Below, piece by piece: positions 22,157-29,784 of a stretch of DNA of 45,964 nucleotides. The position numbers were made by a program, and so were the translations under genes. Numbering within the stretch: the first letter of the stretch is position 1; the number at the start of each line of letters is the position of its first letter. The notes under the pieces were generated by a model, which saw nothing but the letters and a program-made list of their open reading frames with translations, did not search any database and was not told the DNA's origin. Source of the DNA: a virus; IMG/VR virus record IMGVR_UViG_3300033998_000339, positions 1-45,964 of that record; one strand, written 5' to 3'.

Positions 22157-22786
22157 ATGCTGGAAGTTATTACTCCGGCTGCAAATAAAAAACTTACCAC
22201 CGTGTCGGCGGTCAAGGAGGAACTGGGTATTCCTGATGCTGACATGAGCCAGGATGCCCTTATTTCTTTGTTCATCGACCGGGCCAGCGATGCTATTGTC
22301 ACTTTTTGCAGCCGACCGTTTGCAAAAGAAGGTTACCGCGAGACGGTGCCCGGTTATGGCAGTAATCGTCTGATCCTCAGCCGAACGCCTATCGTGGAAA
22401 TAACCTCCGTTATAGCTGACAGCGAGATTATTACTGACTATCTGTTGGAAGACCCGGAAGCCGGAATCCTCTTCCGCAGGCGCGGCTGGCAGTGGGCGCC
22501 AACTATGGGCTGGAATATTACCTGGCACCCCGTAGGAAACAGCGAGGATTTGAACTTCACGGTGGAATACACGGCGGGATATGTTCTCCCCGGGGATCAG
22601 GGCACCAGGACCCTTCCCAACGACATTGAGAAAGCCTGCATCGAAACGGTAAAAGCCTGGTATCTAGCCCGGGAGCGGGATCCGGTGATTACTGCAGAGC
22701 GTATCGGCGATTACCAGGCATCCTATGCCCAGGGGCTGCCAGCCGTTGCAACGCAGCTCCTCGCGCCCTGGAGGCGGATAATATGA
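22157..22786 (+). CDS. Head-tail connector, gp6-like adaptor
   Basis: This 209-residue protein has an N-terminal helical part typical of HK97 gp6/SPP1 gp15 adaptors (TTVSAVKEELGIPDADMSQD, then ALISLFIDRASDAIVTFC). An inserted beta region follows, then a C-terminal helix (DIEKACIETVKAWYLARERD). It would form the ring under the portal. It overlaps the next gene by ATGA. Position and N-terminal pattern make the call good. Confidence 0.78.
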   Translation: MLEVITPAANKKLTTVSAVKEELGIPDADMSQDALISLFIDRASDAIVTFCSRPFAKEGYRETVPGYGSNRLILSRTPIVEITSVIADSEIITDYLLEDPEAGILFRRRGWQWAPTMGWNITWHPVGNSEDLNFTVEYTAGYVLPGDQGTRTLPNDIEKACIETVKAWYLARERDPVITAERIGDYQASYAQGLPAVATQLLAPWRRII

Positions 22787-23103
22787 GACACCTGTTTGAC
22801 AAAACCCTGATCCTCCAGCGCAAAACACGCATTGACGACGGCCAGGGTGGCTGGATTGAAGACTGGCAGACTGTCGGCACCATCCGCGGCAGGTTCAGGC
22901 CGGCTTCGGCCAGCGAAAGGACGGCGGCCGCCCAGGAGCAGGCGGTAATCAGCCATGTGCTGTACTGCGCTGCCGATGAAGACGTGTGCCGGGGAGACAG
23001 GGTTGTTTTGGGCAACTTGATTGTTGAGGTAACCGCTGTCAGGGAGCCAAGCTATGCCGGCCACCACCTGGAATGTGAGGGGGTGGCGGTGCAGAGTGGT
23101 TAA
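22783..23103 (+). CDS. Head closure protein, SPP1 gp16-like
   Basis: This 106-residue protein matches the small beta-barrel head-closure family (LFDKTLILQRKTRIDDGQGG, VGTIRGRFRPASASE, RGDRVVLGNLIVEVTAVREP). It seals the connector after packaging. It overlaps the adaptor by four bases and the following gene starts within its last codons. Confidence 0.8.
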   Translation: MRHLFDKTLILQRKTRIDDGQGGWIEDWQTVGTIRGRFRPASASERTAAAQEQAVISHVLYCAADEDVCRGDRVVLGNLIVEVTAVREPSYAGHHLECEGVAVQSG

Positions 23104-23518
23104 AAACGTGAGGGTTAAAATAGACCTGGACAGGGCGTTGAAGTTTGCTGAAACAAAAGCCTTGGCAGGGATGGAACGGGCAAGTGCCTGGCTGGAGGGA
23201 ACGGTTAAACGCAGTTTCAAGCCGGGGACTGGCAGGAAATACAGGCGAGGGCGGAAATATCACATTGCCTCCGCGCCGGGCCGGCCTCCGGCAGTGGATA
23301 CCGGGCGGCTGAGAGCCAGCATAACCCACGAGGTGCACAAAGAAGGCGACCAGATTGTTGGTCTGGTGGGTACTAACGTGGAATATGCGCCCCACCTTGA
23401 ATTCGGGACAAATAAAATGGCCGCCCGCCCCTTTTTGCGGCCGGCGCTTTTCAACAATGTACCGGAAATAAAGCGGCAAATTGTCCTGGGTGTGAAGATA
23501 GCCGGTGAGGGTAGGTGA
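23096..23518 (+). CDS. HK97 gp10-type tail-component protein
   Basis: This 140-residue protein contains the family core APGRPPAVDTGRLRASI, VGTNVEYAPHLEFGTNKMAA and RPFLRPAL. These proteins sit at the head-tail joining region or act in tail completion. The start is uncertain: GTG at 23096 is preceded by GGGGGTGG at good spacing, and GTG at 23108 or ATG at 23054 are alternatives. The end overlaps the next small gene (GTGA). Confidence 0.8.
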   Translation: MVKNVRVKIDLDRALKFAETKALAGMERASAWLEGTVKRSFKPGTGRKYRRGRKYHIASAPGRPPAVDTGRLRASITHEVHKEGDQIVGLVGTNVEYAPHLEFGTNKMAARPFLRPALFNNVPEIKRQIVLGVKIAGEGR

Positions 23519-23682
23519 TACCTGTAAAAGAGATAACAGATTTTGAGCGCTCCATTCTCAATCTTTTAAATTACGAAGAAAGCGTTTTGCAAACCGCAAA
23601 AAAAGTTTTGTCTCAAATGGGGTATAAAACACTTCAAACCAAGGAACAAGCCGAGGATACAAAGGCTGGCGAAGGTAAATGA
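23515..23682 (+). CDS. Small hypothetical protein between connector genes
   Basis: GTG at 23515 overlaps the preceding stop (GTGA) and the frame ends in an ATGA overlap with the next gene. The 55-residue product is acidic and helical (DFERSILNLLNYEESVLQTA) and more A/T-rich than its neighbours. Overlaps on both sides and GGTGAGGG upstream support translation. Function unknown. Confidence 0.6.
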   Translation: MIPVKEITDFERSILNLLNYEESVLQTAKKVLSQMGYKTLQTKEQAEDTKAGEGK

Positions 23683-24098
23683 GCGTTTTCACTGCCGCCA
23701 TCTACAACCGGCTTAGAAACGATGCTACCCTGGTTGCCATGCTCAGCACCTATAATGGGCGCCCGGCGATTTTCACCGTTGATCCGGTGCCGGGAGATGC
23801 TGTTCTGCCGTATATCGTAGCCGTCGGCCATGTGGCGGATGCGCCCTGGGATACCAAAACCAGCCGGGGGCGTAATATTCTGCGTGATATCCGCTGCTAT
23901 GCGGAGGCGACGGGCAGCATGGCCCTGGTGGAGAGCATGGCCGAGCGGGTGCGGATCCTTTTCCACCGCCAGAAAATCCCGGTGGAAGGTTACGACAATG
24001 TAATGACTACATGCACCGGGCCGATCATTGGTCCTGCAGACGGTTCGGTTTATGGGTTAATAGTTACTGTACGGTTTGTTTTGGAGGAGGTGGCTTAA
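23679..24098 (+). CDS. Tail terminator / DUF3168-like tail completion protein
   Basis: This 139-residue protein has the size, position and beginning (SVFTAAIYNRLRNDATLVAM) of DUF3168/SPP1 gp17-like tail-to-head joining proteins. VLPYIVAVGHVADAPWDTKT fits the family core. It caps the tail tube. It overlaps its downstream neighbour by TAATG. Confidence 0.7.
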   Translation: MSVFTAAIYNRLRNDATLVAMLSTYNGRPAIFTVDPVPGDAVLPYIVAVGHVADAPWDTKTSRGRNILRDIRCYAEATGSMALVESMAERVRILFHRQKIPVEGYDNVMTTCTGPIIGPADGSVYGLIVTVRFVLEEVA

Positions 24099-24796
24099 TG
24101 GATATCACTAAGTTCAGCCCGCATTCCGGGCAGTATATTAAGGACGACGGCTCAGTTGTCAACCTGGCCGATAAAATTGAGGCGATTTACAATGCTTTGG
24201 TTGTTAATAAAGACGCCGGTATTGATGTGATTGACCGCACGGCCCGAGTCCTGGGCAAAATTTCTGCCGACGACGCGGCCATCACTGCTCTGGGTGCAAT
24301 GGCTGATGCAGCTAAAACGGATCCGGCACAGGCGGCATCGGTTATAGCGTTGCTTAAGGGTCTGCTGACAGGGGCAGGGGCCAAAGGGGATACCCTAGTT
24401 ACTGATCCTGCCCAGGCGGCTTCACAAATAGCACTTTTGAAAGGACTTTTGAAAATTTTGGCGGATGTTTGGGATGATCCAAACAACGCCCTCAATATGA
24501 AACTAACGGGCAGTTTAACCGCAATAACTCATTCCGTTTTAACCGTTACTACAACAAGTCAGCAGGCCCTCGCCGCCAACCCAGATCGGAAGTATGCTAT
24601 GCTGATCAACGACAGCGACACGGTGATATATATTAAAATAGGTGCCCCGGCTGTCGTTGGTGAAGGCATACGACTCAATCCTAATGGTGGGTCCTATGAA
24701 ATGAGTTCCGCTATAGGAAACCTGCATACGGGCGCGATAAATGCGATTCATGGGGGTACAGGAAACAAAAACCTGCTTGTCCTGGAGGGAGTATAA
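24098..24796 (+). CDS. Virion-associated hypothetical protein preceding the DGR target
   Basis: This 232-residue protein has a short N-terminal part, a twice-repeated segment DPAQAAS-x-IALLKGLL (about 69-85 and 104-119), and a beta-rich C-terminal domain (YAMLINDSDTVIYIKIGAPA, then GGTGNKNLLVLEG) like phage surface decoration domains. The ATG overlaps the previous stop. Its placement directly before the DGR target gene suggests it is an anchor or partner of the variable protein. That is inference. Confidence 0.55.
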   Translation: MDITKFSPHSGQYIKDDGSVVNLADKIEAIYNALVVNKDAGIDVIDRTARVLGKISADDAAITALGAMADAAKTDPAQAASVIALLKGLLTGAGAKGDTLVTDPAQAASQIALLKGLLKILADVWDDPNNALNMKLTGSLTAITHSVLTVTTTSQQALAANPDRKYAMLINDSDTVIYIKIGAPAVVGEGIRLNPNGGSYEMSSAIGNLHTGAINAIHGGTGNKNLLVLEGV

Positions 24797-24798
24797 TC

Positions 24799-26106
24799 AT
24801 GCGTGGCGGACTTTTTAATCCAATTACGGACCTGCAATTAGTTATTGCTTCCCTCCCGGCGCATTACGAACGTGATATCAGGTGGACGCAAAAGCCCGGG
24901 GCAAGGACAGTGTTGCTGTCTCCAAACAGGTTGACAGTCAACATCGGCAATCAAGGCTACAAGCTCGACTCCCAGATAGAGCTTGACCTGAATATAGCTG
25001 CAAATTGGGATTCAATAAGCCCCAGCGACTACACGGTGGCTGCAAACCGGGCAGGGAAAGATTTTTACATCTATGCCTGCCAGCCAGTCAGCGGCACAGC
25101 ACCAAAGATATTACTTTCAGCCAATTCAACTGTACCCAGCGGGTATAATGCTAATAATTCTCGTAAAATAGGAGGTTTTCATTGCCTTTGTGTAGGTGTT
25201 AATCATGCCAGCACTTTGACAGCGTGGGCACCTAATACGTCAATAAGTATAGGTGTTACAAGGAGAGCTACCACCTGGGATGGTTACTTATATAGATGTA
25301 TCACGGCGGGTACTACCGGCACAGCTGAGCCAACATGGTCAAATTACAGTGTTGGTCAGACAATTACAGATGGTAGTGTTACATGGTTAAAAGAGAGTCA
25401 TAGTCTTGAGGGATATGAGGCGGGCGATATTCTTCCTGCTTCCATTTGGGACTTAAAACACAGGCCCGTATCCAATCCGGAGGGAATGGTCTATTCCGAG
25501 GCGGCGAACATCTGGGTAGATATTTATCTCCAATCCGGCACCGGCGCAAATACCGCCAGTGTGTTTGGCGCAACTATCACCGACAACCGTAACTGGATGG
25601 ACTTTGTTGACGACGCCGGCGCGGTTAGAAAAACTCTTCTCTCTGACATTGAATTCCAACTGATTGCTGCTGGCAGCAATGAAGAAACCAATATAGCGGG
25701 AAGTGCTGATCCAGGCACTACCGGCGGCCATGTGGATATAGCAGGAAGGCGTATGATCAGCAACATTGGTTGCGAAGATTGCTGTGGGGTTATGTGGCAG
25801 TGGCTAAGGGATCAGTCTTTTAGAGTTGAGGCGAACCACACTCACACTGAAAACACAGCTGCCACATATACTCAGAATGCAACCACGGCCGCTACCGACT
25901 TTGCCGTCTGGAGATGGTATGATCTTCCCGGTGCCAAAGGGTCTTTATACAGACAGGGAGCCTTCGGTGATGTAAAGTTGCGCGCGGGCGCGGCTTGGAC
26001 CGATGGCGCGTCTTCCGGGTCGCGGTCTCGTGATGCGGCTGGCTATCGCTGGTATGCGGCTGCGGCTATCGGTTGCCGGCTGCACGCGGAGCCTTTAAGA
26101 GCGTAG
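24799..26106 (+). CDS. DGR target: variable ligand-binding tail protein (C-type-lectin-like)
   Basis: This 435-residue protein probably displays a variable binding surface at the tail. The last third resembles the C-type lectin/formylglycine-enzyme-like fold of DGR targets (WDLKHRPVSNPEGMVYSEAA, MWQWLRDQSF). The variable segment at residues 393-431 carries GSRSRDAAGYRW and IGCRLHA, followed by five fixed residues. A probable insertion at about 148-200 resembles a carbohydrate-binding module (WDGYLYRCITAGTTGTAEPT). Fifteen codons differ from the template, 14 changing the amino acid. All seven template AAT codons are changed. Confidence 0.9.
   Translation: MRGGLFNPITDLQLVIASLPAHYERDIRWTQKPGARTVLLSPNRLTVNIGNQGYKLDSQIELDLNIAANWDSISPSDYTVAANRAGKDFYIYACQPVSGTAPKILLSANSTVPSGYNANNSRKIGGFHCLCVGVNHASTLTAWAPNTSISIGVTRRATTWDGYLYRCITAGTTGTAEPTWSNYSVGQTITDGSVTWLKESHSLEGYEAGDILPASIWDLKHRPVSNPEGMVYSEAANIWVDIYLQSGTGANTASVFGATITDNRNWMDFVDDAGAVRKTLLSDIEFQLIAAGSNEETNIAGSADPGTTGGHVDIAGRRMISNIGCEDCCGVMWQWLRDQSFRVEANHTHTENTAATYTQNATTAATDFAVWRWYDLPGAKGSLYRQGAFGDVKLRAGAAWTDGASSGSRSRDAAGYRWYAAAAIGCRLHAEPLRA
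25977..26090 (+). repeat. DGR variable repeat (VR)
   Basis: This 114-base segment is offset 166 bases from the template repeat. The 19 substitutions are A to G (12), A to C (5) and A to T (2), read template to variable. It ends 13 bases before the TAG stop codon of the target gene begins. Confidence 0.97.
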
Positions 26107-26120
26107 CGCGGCGACTTAAA
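26094..26120. other. Hairpin downstream of the variable repeat
   Basis: TTTAAG (26094-26099) pairs with CTTAAA (26115-26120), with an inner GCG/CGC pairing (26101-26103 with 26107-26109, loop TAG). Many DGRs have a hairpin or cruciform just after the variable repeat that aids target recognition. The stem here is imperfect. Confidence 0.45.
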
Positions 26121-26142
26121 TTTTTGGGCTAACAGGTCTCTG

Positions 26143-26256
26143 GTTGCACGCAGGCACGGATTGGACCAATGGCACGAATTCCGGGTCGCGGTCTCGTAAT
26201 GCGAATAGCTATCGCTGGAATGCGAATGCGAATATCAGTTGCCAGCTGCACGCGGA
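26143..26256 (+). repeat. DGR template repeat (TR)
   Basis: This is the non-coding donor for the variable repeat, containing 27 adenines of which 19 are altered in the present variable copy. Seven AAT codons in the reading frame of the target can mutate to many residues but not to stop codons. Its transcript is copied by the adjacent reverse transcriptase. The region 26257-26381 between it and the RT gene presumably forms part of the structured template RNA. Confidence 0.97.
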
Positions 26257-26381
26257 TACAGGATTTGAGCTAACTCCTGGCTGGACCTGTTGGCCTTGTT
26301 CCGGGAAACCGGGGCAAAATACGAGAAAGGAGTTTGGGAATAGCTAGTAGTCATAACGAACGTTATTCCCAAAAAATAATT

Positions 26382-27410
26382 ATGAAAAGACATGGGAACC
26401 TGTTTTCGAAGATAGTTGATCCAGATAATATTTATAAAGCTTATCGTAACGCCCGGAAGGGCAAAGGATGGCAAAGAACGGTCCAGGAATTTGAGAAAAA
26501 TCTTGACACAAACTTGGCCAAAATTCGGCAAAGCTTAATTAACAAGACTTTCAGAACATCACGTTACAAGATAAAGATCATACACGAACCAAAAGAACGA
26601 GTCATCTACAGATTGCCTTTTAACCCCGACAGAATTGTCCAACATGCGCTTATGAATGTGCTTGAGCCGATTTGGGATAAATTGTTCATCTATGATTCAT
26701 ATGCTTGCAGAAAAGGAAAGGGAATTCACGCCGGGAGCAGGCGCACAATGGAGTTTGTTAGAAGGAATAAATATTGCCTTAAGTGCGATATTTCTAAGTT
26801 TTACCCCTCGATTAACCATGACATCTTATATAATATCGTACAGAGAAAAATTAAGTGCAAGGATACGTTATGGTTGATAAAGGACATTATTTATAGCATA
26901 GGCGGCGGCGTGAATGTTCCTATTGGTAACTATACAAGCCAGTGGTTTGGCAATCTGTACCTGAATGAGCTTGACCAGTTTATCAAACATAAATGTCACA
27001 TTAAAGATTATATCCGTTACTGCGACGATTTTTTGTTGTTTCATAACGATAAGAAATTGTTGGGTGAAATGGCCCAGGTTATTGAGTGCTTTTTAAGGGA
27101 GAAGTTACAACTTAAGCTTAGTAAAATTGATCTTTTTCCGGTGTCAAGAGGCGTTGATTTTCTCGGCTACAGACATTTTAAGGGATATATACTTATCCGG
27201 AAGAGTACGGTTAAACGGGTTAAGAAGAGGCTGAAGAAGCTCCCCATTCTTCTTGAGAAAGGCAGAATTACCCTCGACCAATACCGCTCATCGCTGGCTT
27301 CAACAATGGGATGGTTGAGATGGGCCAACAGTTACAATCTACGGAAAAGCCTTCAGATTGATTTATTGATGGAGGCGTGCAATGGAAAAGCAGAAAATAA
27401 AAAGATTTAG
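26382..27410 (+). CDS. DGR reverse transcriptase
   Basis: This 342-residue RT copies the template RNA with errors opposite adenine. Catalytic Asp136 (KCDISKFYPSI) and the YCDD box at 213-216 (RYCDDFLLF) are intact. Motif IGNYTSQ at 181-187 is the DGR-type form, where group II intron RTs have QGxxxSP. I chose ATG 26382, though no strong ribosome site precedes it; TTG at 26334 has AAAGGAG but at too short a spacing. The gene looks clearly more A/T-rich than the surrounding structural genes, in keeping with transfer as a cassette. It overlaps the next gene by 29 bases. Confidence 0.95.
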   Translation: MKRHGNLFSKIVDPDNIYKAYRNARKGKGWQRTVQEFEKNLDTNLAKIRQSLINKTFRTSRYKIKIIHEPKERVIYRLPFNPDRIVQHALMNVLEPIWDKLFIYDSYACRKGKGIHAGSRRTMEFVRRNKYCLKCDISKFYPSINHDILYNIVQRKIKCKDTLWLIKDIIYSIGGGVNVPIGNYTSQWFGNLYLNELDQFIKHKCHIKDYIRYCDDFLLFHNDKKLLGEMAQVIECFLREKLQLKLSKIDLFPVSRGVDFLGYRHFKGYILIRKSTVKRVKKRLKKLPILLEKGRITLDQYRSSLASTMGWLRWANSYNLRKSLQIDLLMEACNGKAENKKI

Positions 27411-27690
27411 CGATTTTGCACAAGAGGCAAAACCAATGGACGGGGCAAAACTTAAAATAGATGATGTTGTGAACAAAGAAATCTTAATCATTGGTTGCAA
27501 GATTAAGGACAGTAAATATTCAAAATCTAACTCATCAAAGTGTCTAACTATACAATTCATCATGGATGATAAGCGATATGTTTTGTTTACGGGGTCAACT
27601 GTTCTAATTGAGCAAATGGAAAAGTACCAGCATGAAATTCCATTTCTGGCAACAATCAAAAAGATTGATAGATATTATACTTTGTCATAA
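27382..27690 (+). CDS. Putative DGR accessory protein, OB-fold-like
   Basis: This 102-residue basic protein starts inside the RT gene and is A/T-rich like it. Blocks KLKIDDVVNKEILIIGCKIK, CLTIQFIMDDKRYVLFTGS and FLATIKKIDRYYTLS suggest a small beta barrel, possibly binding single-stranded nucleic acid. Proteins of this look occur next to phage reverse transcriptases. No Avd-type four-helix protein is seen in the cassette, so this may take its place. Role is inference from overlap and composition. Confidence 0.65.
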   Translation: MEKQKIKRFSDFAQEAKPMDGAKLKIDDVVNKEILIIGCKIKDSKYSKSNSSKCLTIQFIMDDKRYVLFTGSTVLIEQMEKYQHEIPFLATIKKIDRYYTLS

Positions 27691-27702
27691 GGAGGGTAAA
27701 GT

Positions 27703-28011
27703 ATGGTTGGTTTTCCGAAGTGGCTTAATACGAAAGAAGATTACTTATATGTCCGTGAGCATTTTCCACGTGAACAATGGGAGCCTGTTTTTCAAGCACT
27801 TTTGGATGAGCGCATGGCATGGCTGAATGTAGGACAGTTAAACAACGAAGCGGAAGGAATAACTGACGATACACATAAAGTGGTTGTTGTTGGTGGGGAA
27901 GATGGGATGCCGGTACAATATTATCAATACGAGTACAAAGAGGATCCGAATTGTAGATTGTTTAGGCTTGGATTTACGGTTGAAGAAGTTCAACAGTTAC
28001 TGAATAGATAA
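27703..28011 (+). CDS. Hypothetical protein downstream of the DGR
   Basis: This 102-residue protein begins VGFPKWLNTKEDYLYVREHF and has a conserved-looking helical start followed by a beta segment (HKVVVVGGEDGMPVQYYQYE). AAGGAGGG precedes the ATG. It resembles small phage proteins of unknown role. It could belong to the DGR cassette or to the tail module. Confidence 0.55.
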   Translation: MVGFPKWLNTKEDYLYVREHFPREQWEPVFQALLDERMAWLNVGQLNNEAEGITDDTHKVVVVGGEDGMPVQYYQYEYKEDPNCRLFRLGFTVEEVQQLLNR

Positions 28012-28025
28012 CGGCGGTGATGACA

Positions 28026-28370
28026 ATGGACTACCTTACCGTGAACGAATTAAAAGCGCAGGTTCCATCTAACTTGACCGATGAAATCCTTTCCGCTATC
28101 ATAACCAGGGAATCAGCACATATCACAAGCAGATTGGGCGCAGAATCAACAGACTCCGTAACTCAGAAATTCCAGCAGCCGTCGCAGACCACAAAAATAA
28201 TTACCCTGGCTTTCGTGCCGGACGTAATTTCCGAGGTCAAGGAAGACGGGGTTACTCTGGACCCGAATTTGCATCACAACCCTGAAACTGGTATTTCCGA
28301 CATCAGTTTGCATGTGAAACACCTCAATGTTGCAATTGAGTTCGAGACTGACTGGAGATCAAACAGTTAA
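28026..28370 (+). CDS. Small tail-module protein, adaptor-like
   Basis: This 114-residue protein has an N-terminal helical part (YLTVNELKAQVPSNLTDEIL, ITRESAHITSRLG) similar in look to connector adaptor proteins and a beta-rich end. The ATG at 28026 has GGCGGTG at good spacing; GTG 28017 and ATG 28020 are alternatives. Its position right before the major tail protein suggests a virion role, but it may be a relic of the connector region displaced by the DGR insertion. Confidence 0.5.
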   Translation: MDYLTVNELKAQVPSNLTDEILSAIITRESAHITSRLGAESTDSVTQKFQQPSQTTKIITLAFVPDVISEVKEDGVTLDPNLHHNPETGISDISLHVKHLNVAIEFETDWRSNS

Positions 28371-28387
28371 AGTTGGGAGGGATCAAT

Positions 28388-28792
28388 ATGCCCGCAGTAA
28401 GCGGCGTTGATTTTCTGGTTAAGGTGAATACCGGCACTGAAGCAAGTCCGGTCTGGACCACTGTCGGGGGGCAGCGCAATGCCACACTGAATCTCGACAG
28501 CGATGCCATCGACGTCACAAGCAAGGACAGCAACGGCTGGCATGAAGAGATTGTCGGCATAAGTAATTGGAGCATTGAGTTCGACGGCCTGATCCTGGAA
28601 GACGATGCAGGGTATCTGGAGCTGGAAGAGGCTTACATGAACAAAACCCTTGTCATGGTTCAACTCGCGACACCAGCGGGAAAGACTTACACCGGCAAGG
28701 CCAGGATAACCCTGAGCATTGAAGGTCCTTATGACGGCGAGGCAACGGTTAGCGGCACCCTGACCGGTTCCGGCCAGCTTACCAAGGCTTAA
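28388..28792 (+). CDS. Major tail tube protein
   Basis: This 134-residue protein has the TP901-1/phi13-type major tail pattern: AVSGVDFLVKVNTGTEASPV, then NATLNLDSDAIDVTSKDSNG and ISNWSIEFDGLILEDDAGYL, closing with ATVSGTLTGSGQLTKA. It polymerises into the tail tube. GGGAGGGATC precedes the ATG at 28388. Confidence 0.87.
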   Translation: MPAVSGVDFLVKVNTGTEASPVWTTVGGQRNATLNLDSDAIDVTSKDSNGWHEEIVGISNWSIEFDGLILEDDAGYLELEEAYMNKTLVMVQLATPAGKTYTGKARITLSIEGPYDGEATVSGTLTGSGQLTKA

Positions 28793-28805
28793 GGGGGGAT
28801 GGATA

Positions 28806-29135
28806 ATGGCAACGTTGAACGTATACAAGGTTAACCTGGACGGTGGTAAACCGTCCTTCGTACCAGCCAGCGCCGGAGGAGACGATTTTGCCAACTCCGG
28901 TAAGACATTCCTTATTGTGAAAAACGGTGGGGCTGGAGCTGTCACGGTGACGATAAACTCTCAAACCCCGTGCAATTACGGTTTTGACCATGACGTACAG
29001 GTACCCGTGGCAGCCGGCGACGAAACCTGGATCGGCCCGTTTTCCAAGGCCAGATTCAACGACGAAAATGGCAAGGTACAAATCTCTTACAGTGACATAA
29101 CTTCGGTTACAGTTGCCGCAGTGGAGGTAGGATAA
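28806..29135 (+). CDS. Hypothetical virion protein, beta-sandwich-like
   Basis: This 109-residue protein is rich in Gly, Val and Thr with alternating strands (FLIVKNGGAGAVTVTINSQT, VPVAAGDETWIGPFSKARFN), typical of small phage decoration or tail-surface domains. GGGGGGATGGATA precedes the ATG. It lies between the tail tube and tail chaperone genes. No defined role. Confidence 0.6.
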   Translation: MATLNVYKVNLDGGKPSFVPASAGGDDFANSGKTFLIVKNGGAGAVTVTINSQTPCNYGFDHDVQVPVAAGDETWIGPFSKARFNDENGKVQISYSDITSVTVAAVEVG

Positions 29136-29136
29136 T

Positions 29137-29466
29137 ATGCCGAGAAATAAAACCGTAACCATCAACGGCAAACAGGTAATCGTGAGGGAACACAAAATCA
29201 AAGAGCTTCGGGAAAATATTATCCCGAAGCTCTCATCTTTTATGGATATGCAGGAATTGGCCGGGAAAGAGATTAAGGACATTATTCCACTCTTCGAGGC
29301 CCGCCTGGCCGATTTTTTCCCGGAAATCACAGAAGCTGACATTGACGAGGCCTATCCGAGTGAGATTGAGGCCTTGCTGGAAGCCTGGATCGACGTAAAT
29401 TTTTTTGGCTTGAAGAAAATCTACAAGCCGGTGCTGTCTTTAGCCCGGATGGGTACGCCGCAATAG
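29137..29466 (+). CDS. Tail assembly chaperone (G-type)
   Basis: This 109-residue protein has the position and helical composition of the G-type tail assembly chaperone located between tail tube and tape measure. It has KTVTINGKQVIVREHKIKEL, LSSFMDMQELAGKEIKDIIP and EIEALLEAWIDVNFFG. A seven-T slippery site within its 3' end allows a -1 shift into the downstream frame to make the longer GT form. It binds the tape measure during tail assembly. Confidence 0.75.
   Translation: MPRNKTVTINGKQVIVREHKIKELRENIIPKLSSFMDMQELAGKEIKDIIPLFEARLADFFPEITEADIDEAYPSEIEALLEAWIDVNFFGLKKIYKPVLSLARMGTPQ
29400..29406 (+). promoter_or_regulatory. -1 ribosomal frameshift slippery site
   Basis: T-TTT-TTT in the zero frame (codons TTT TTT at 29401-29406 preceded by AAT) is a perfect X-XXY-YYZ heptamer. 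After a -1 slip the frame stays open through the G stop codon and joins the downstream frame without a stop, reading TGG CTT GAA GAA. The predicted fusion is about 213 residues, 90 before the slip and 123 after. Confidence 0.75.
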
Positions 29467-29471
29467 CCGTC

Positions 29472-29777
29472 TTGATAGGCCGGGAAACCGGTTGGCCGCC
29501 GGAAGTTTGGGAAAAGTGGACGGTCAGGGAGCTTGAGTCATTTCTCGAGGCCCTGACCGATATTCTTGCAGCGGAAGACTACCGGGACTGGCACAGGTTC
29601 GCTTTCCTGGCCTCGGTTATAGCCAACGTGAACCAGGGCAGGCGGGGGAGAAAATTCAGGCCGGAAGATTTTATTGGTAAACCTCCGTGGGAGAAAAAGA
29701 AAAAACCTGCTAAGAAGAGCAGGGAAGATAAGCGGAGGGAATTGGAAGAGTTGAAGCAGAAGTTCGGGGAACAGTAA
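29472..29777 (+). CDS. Tail assembly chaperone, T part of the GT frameshift product
   Basis: The frame is open from the slippery site at 29406 to 29777. The TTG at 29472 is only a nominal start, as it has no ribosome binding site. The protein segment has an acidic helical part (LESFLEALTDILAAEDYRDW) and a basic tail (KKKKPAKKSREDKRRELEEL). In other siphophages the T part is made only as an extension of G and contacts the tape measure. Reading it as an independent gene would miss this. Confidence 0.75.
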   Translation: MIGRETGWPPEVWEKWTVRELESFLEALTDILAAEDYRDWHRFAFLASVIANVNQGRRGRKFRPEDFIGKPPWEKKKKPAKKSREDKRRELEELKQKFGEQ

Positions 29778-29784
29778 GTTTTTG

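Larger units (their letters stand above)
24799..27690 (+). mobile_element. Diversity-generating retroelement (DGR) cassette
   Basis: The cassette holds in order: target gene with terminal variable repeat (25977-26090), template repeat (26143-26256), reverse transcriptase (26382-27410) and a small accessory gene (27382-27690). The two 114-base repeats differ at 19 positions, all at template adenines; none of the 87 non-adenine template positions differs. This adenine-specific pattern is the defining mark of mutagenic retrohoming. Confidence 0.97.

Noticed and set aside
26144-26347. Frame starting in the template repeat that reads like the end of the DGR target
   Set aside because: It is the non-coding template repeat translated; the resemblance follows from the repeat, not from a gene.
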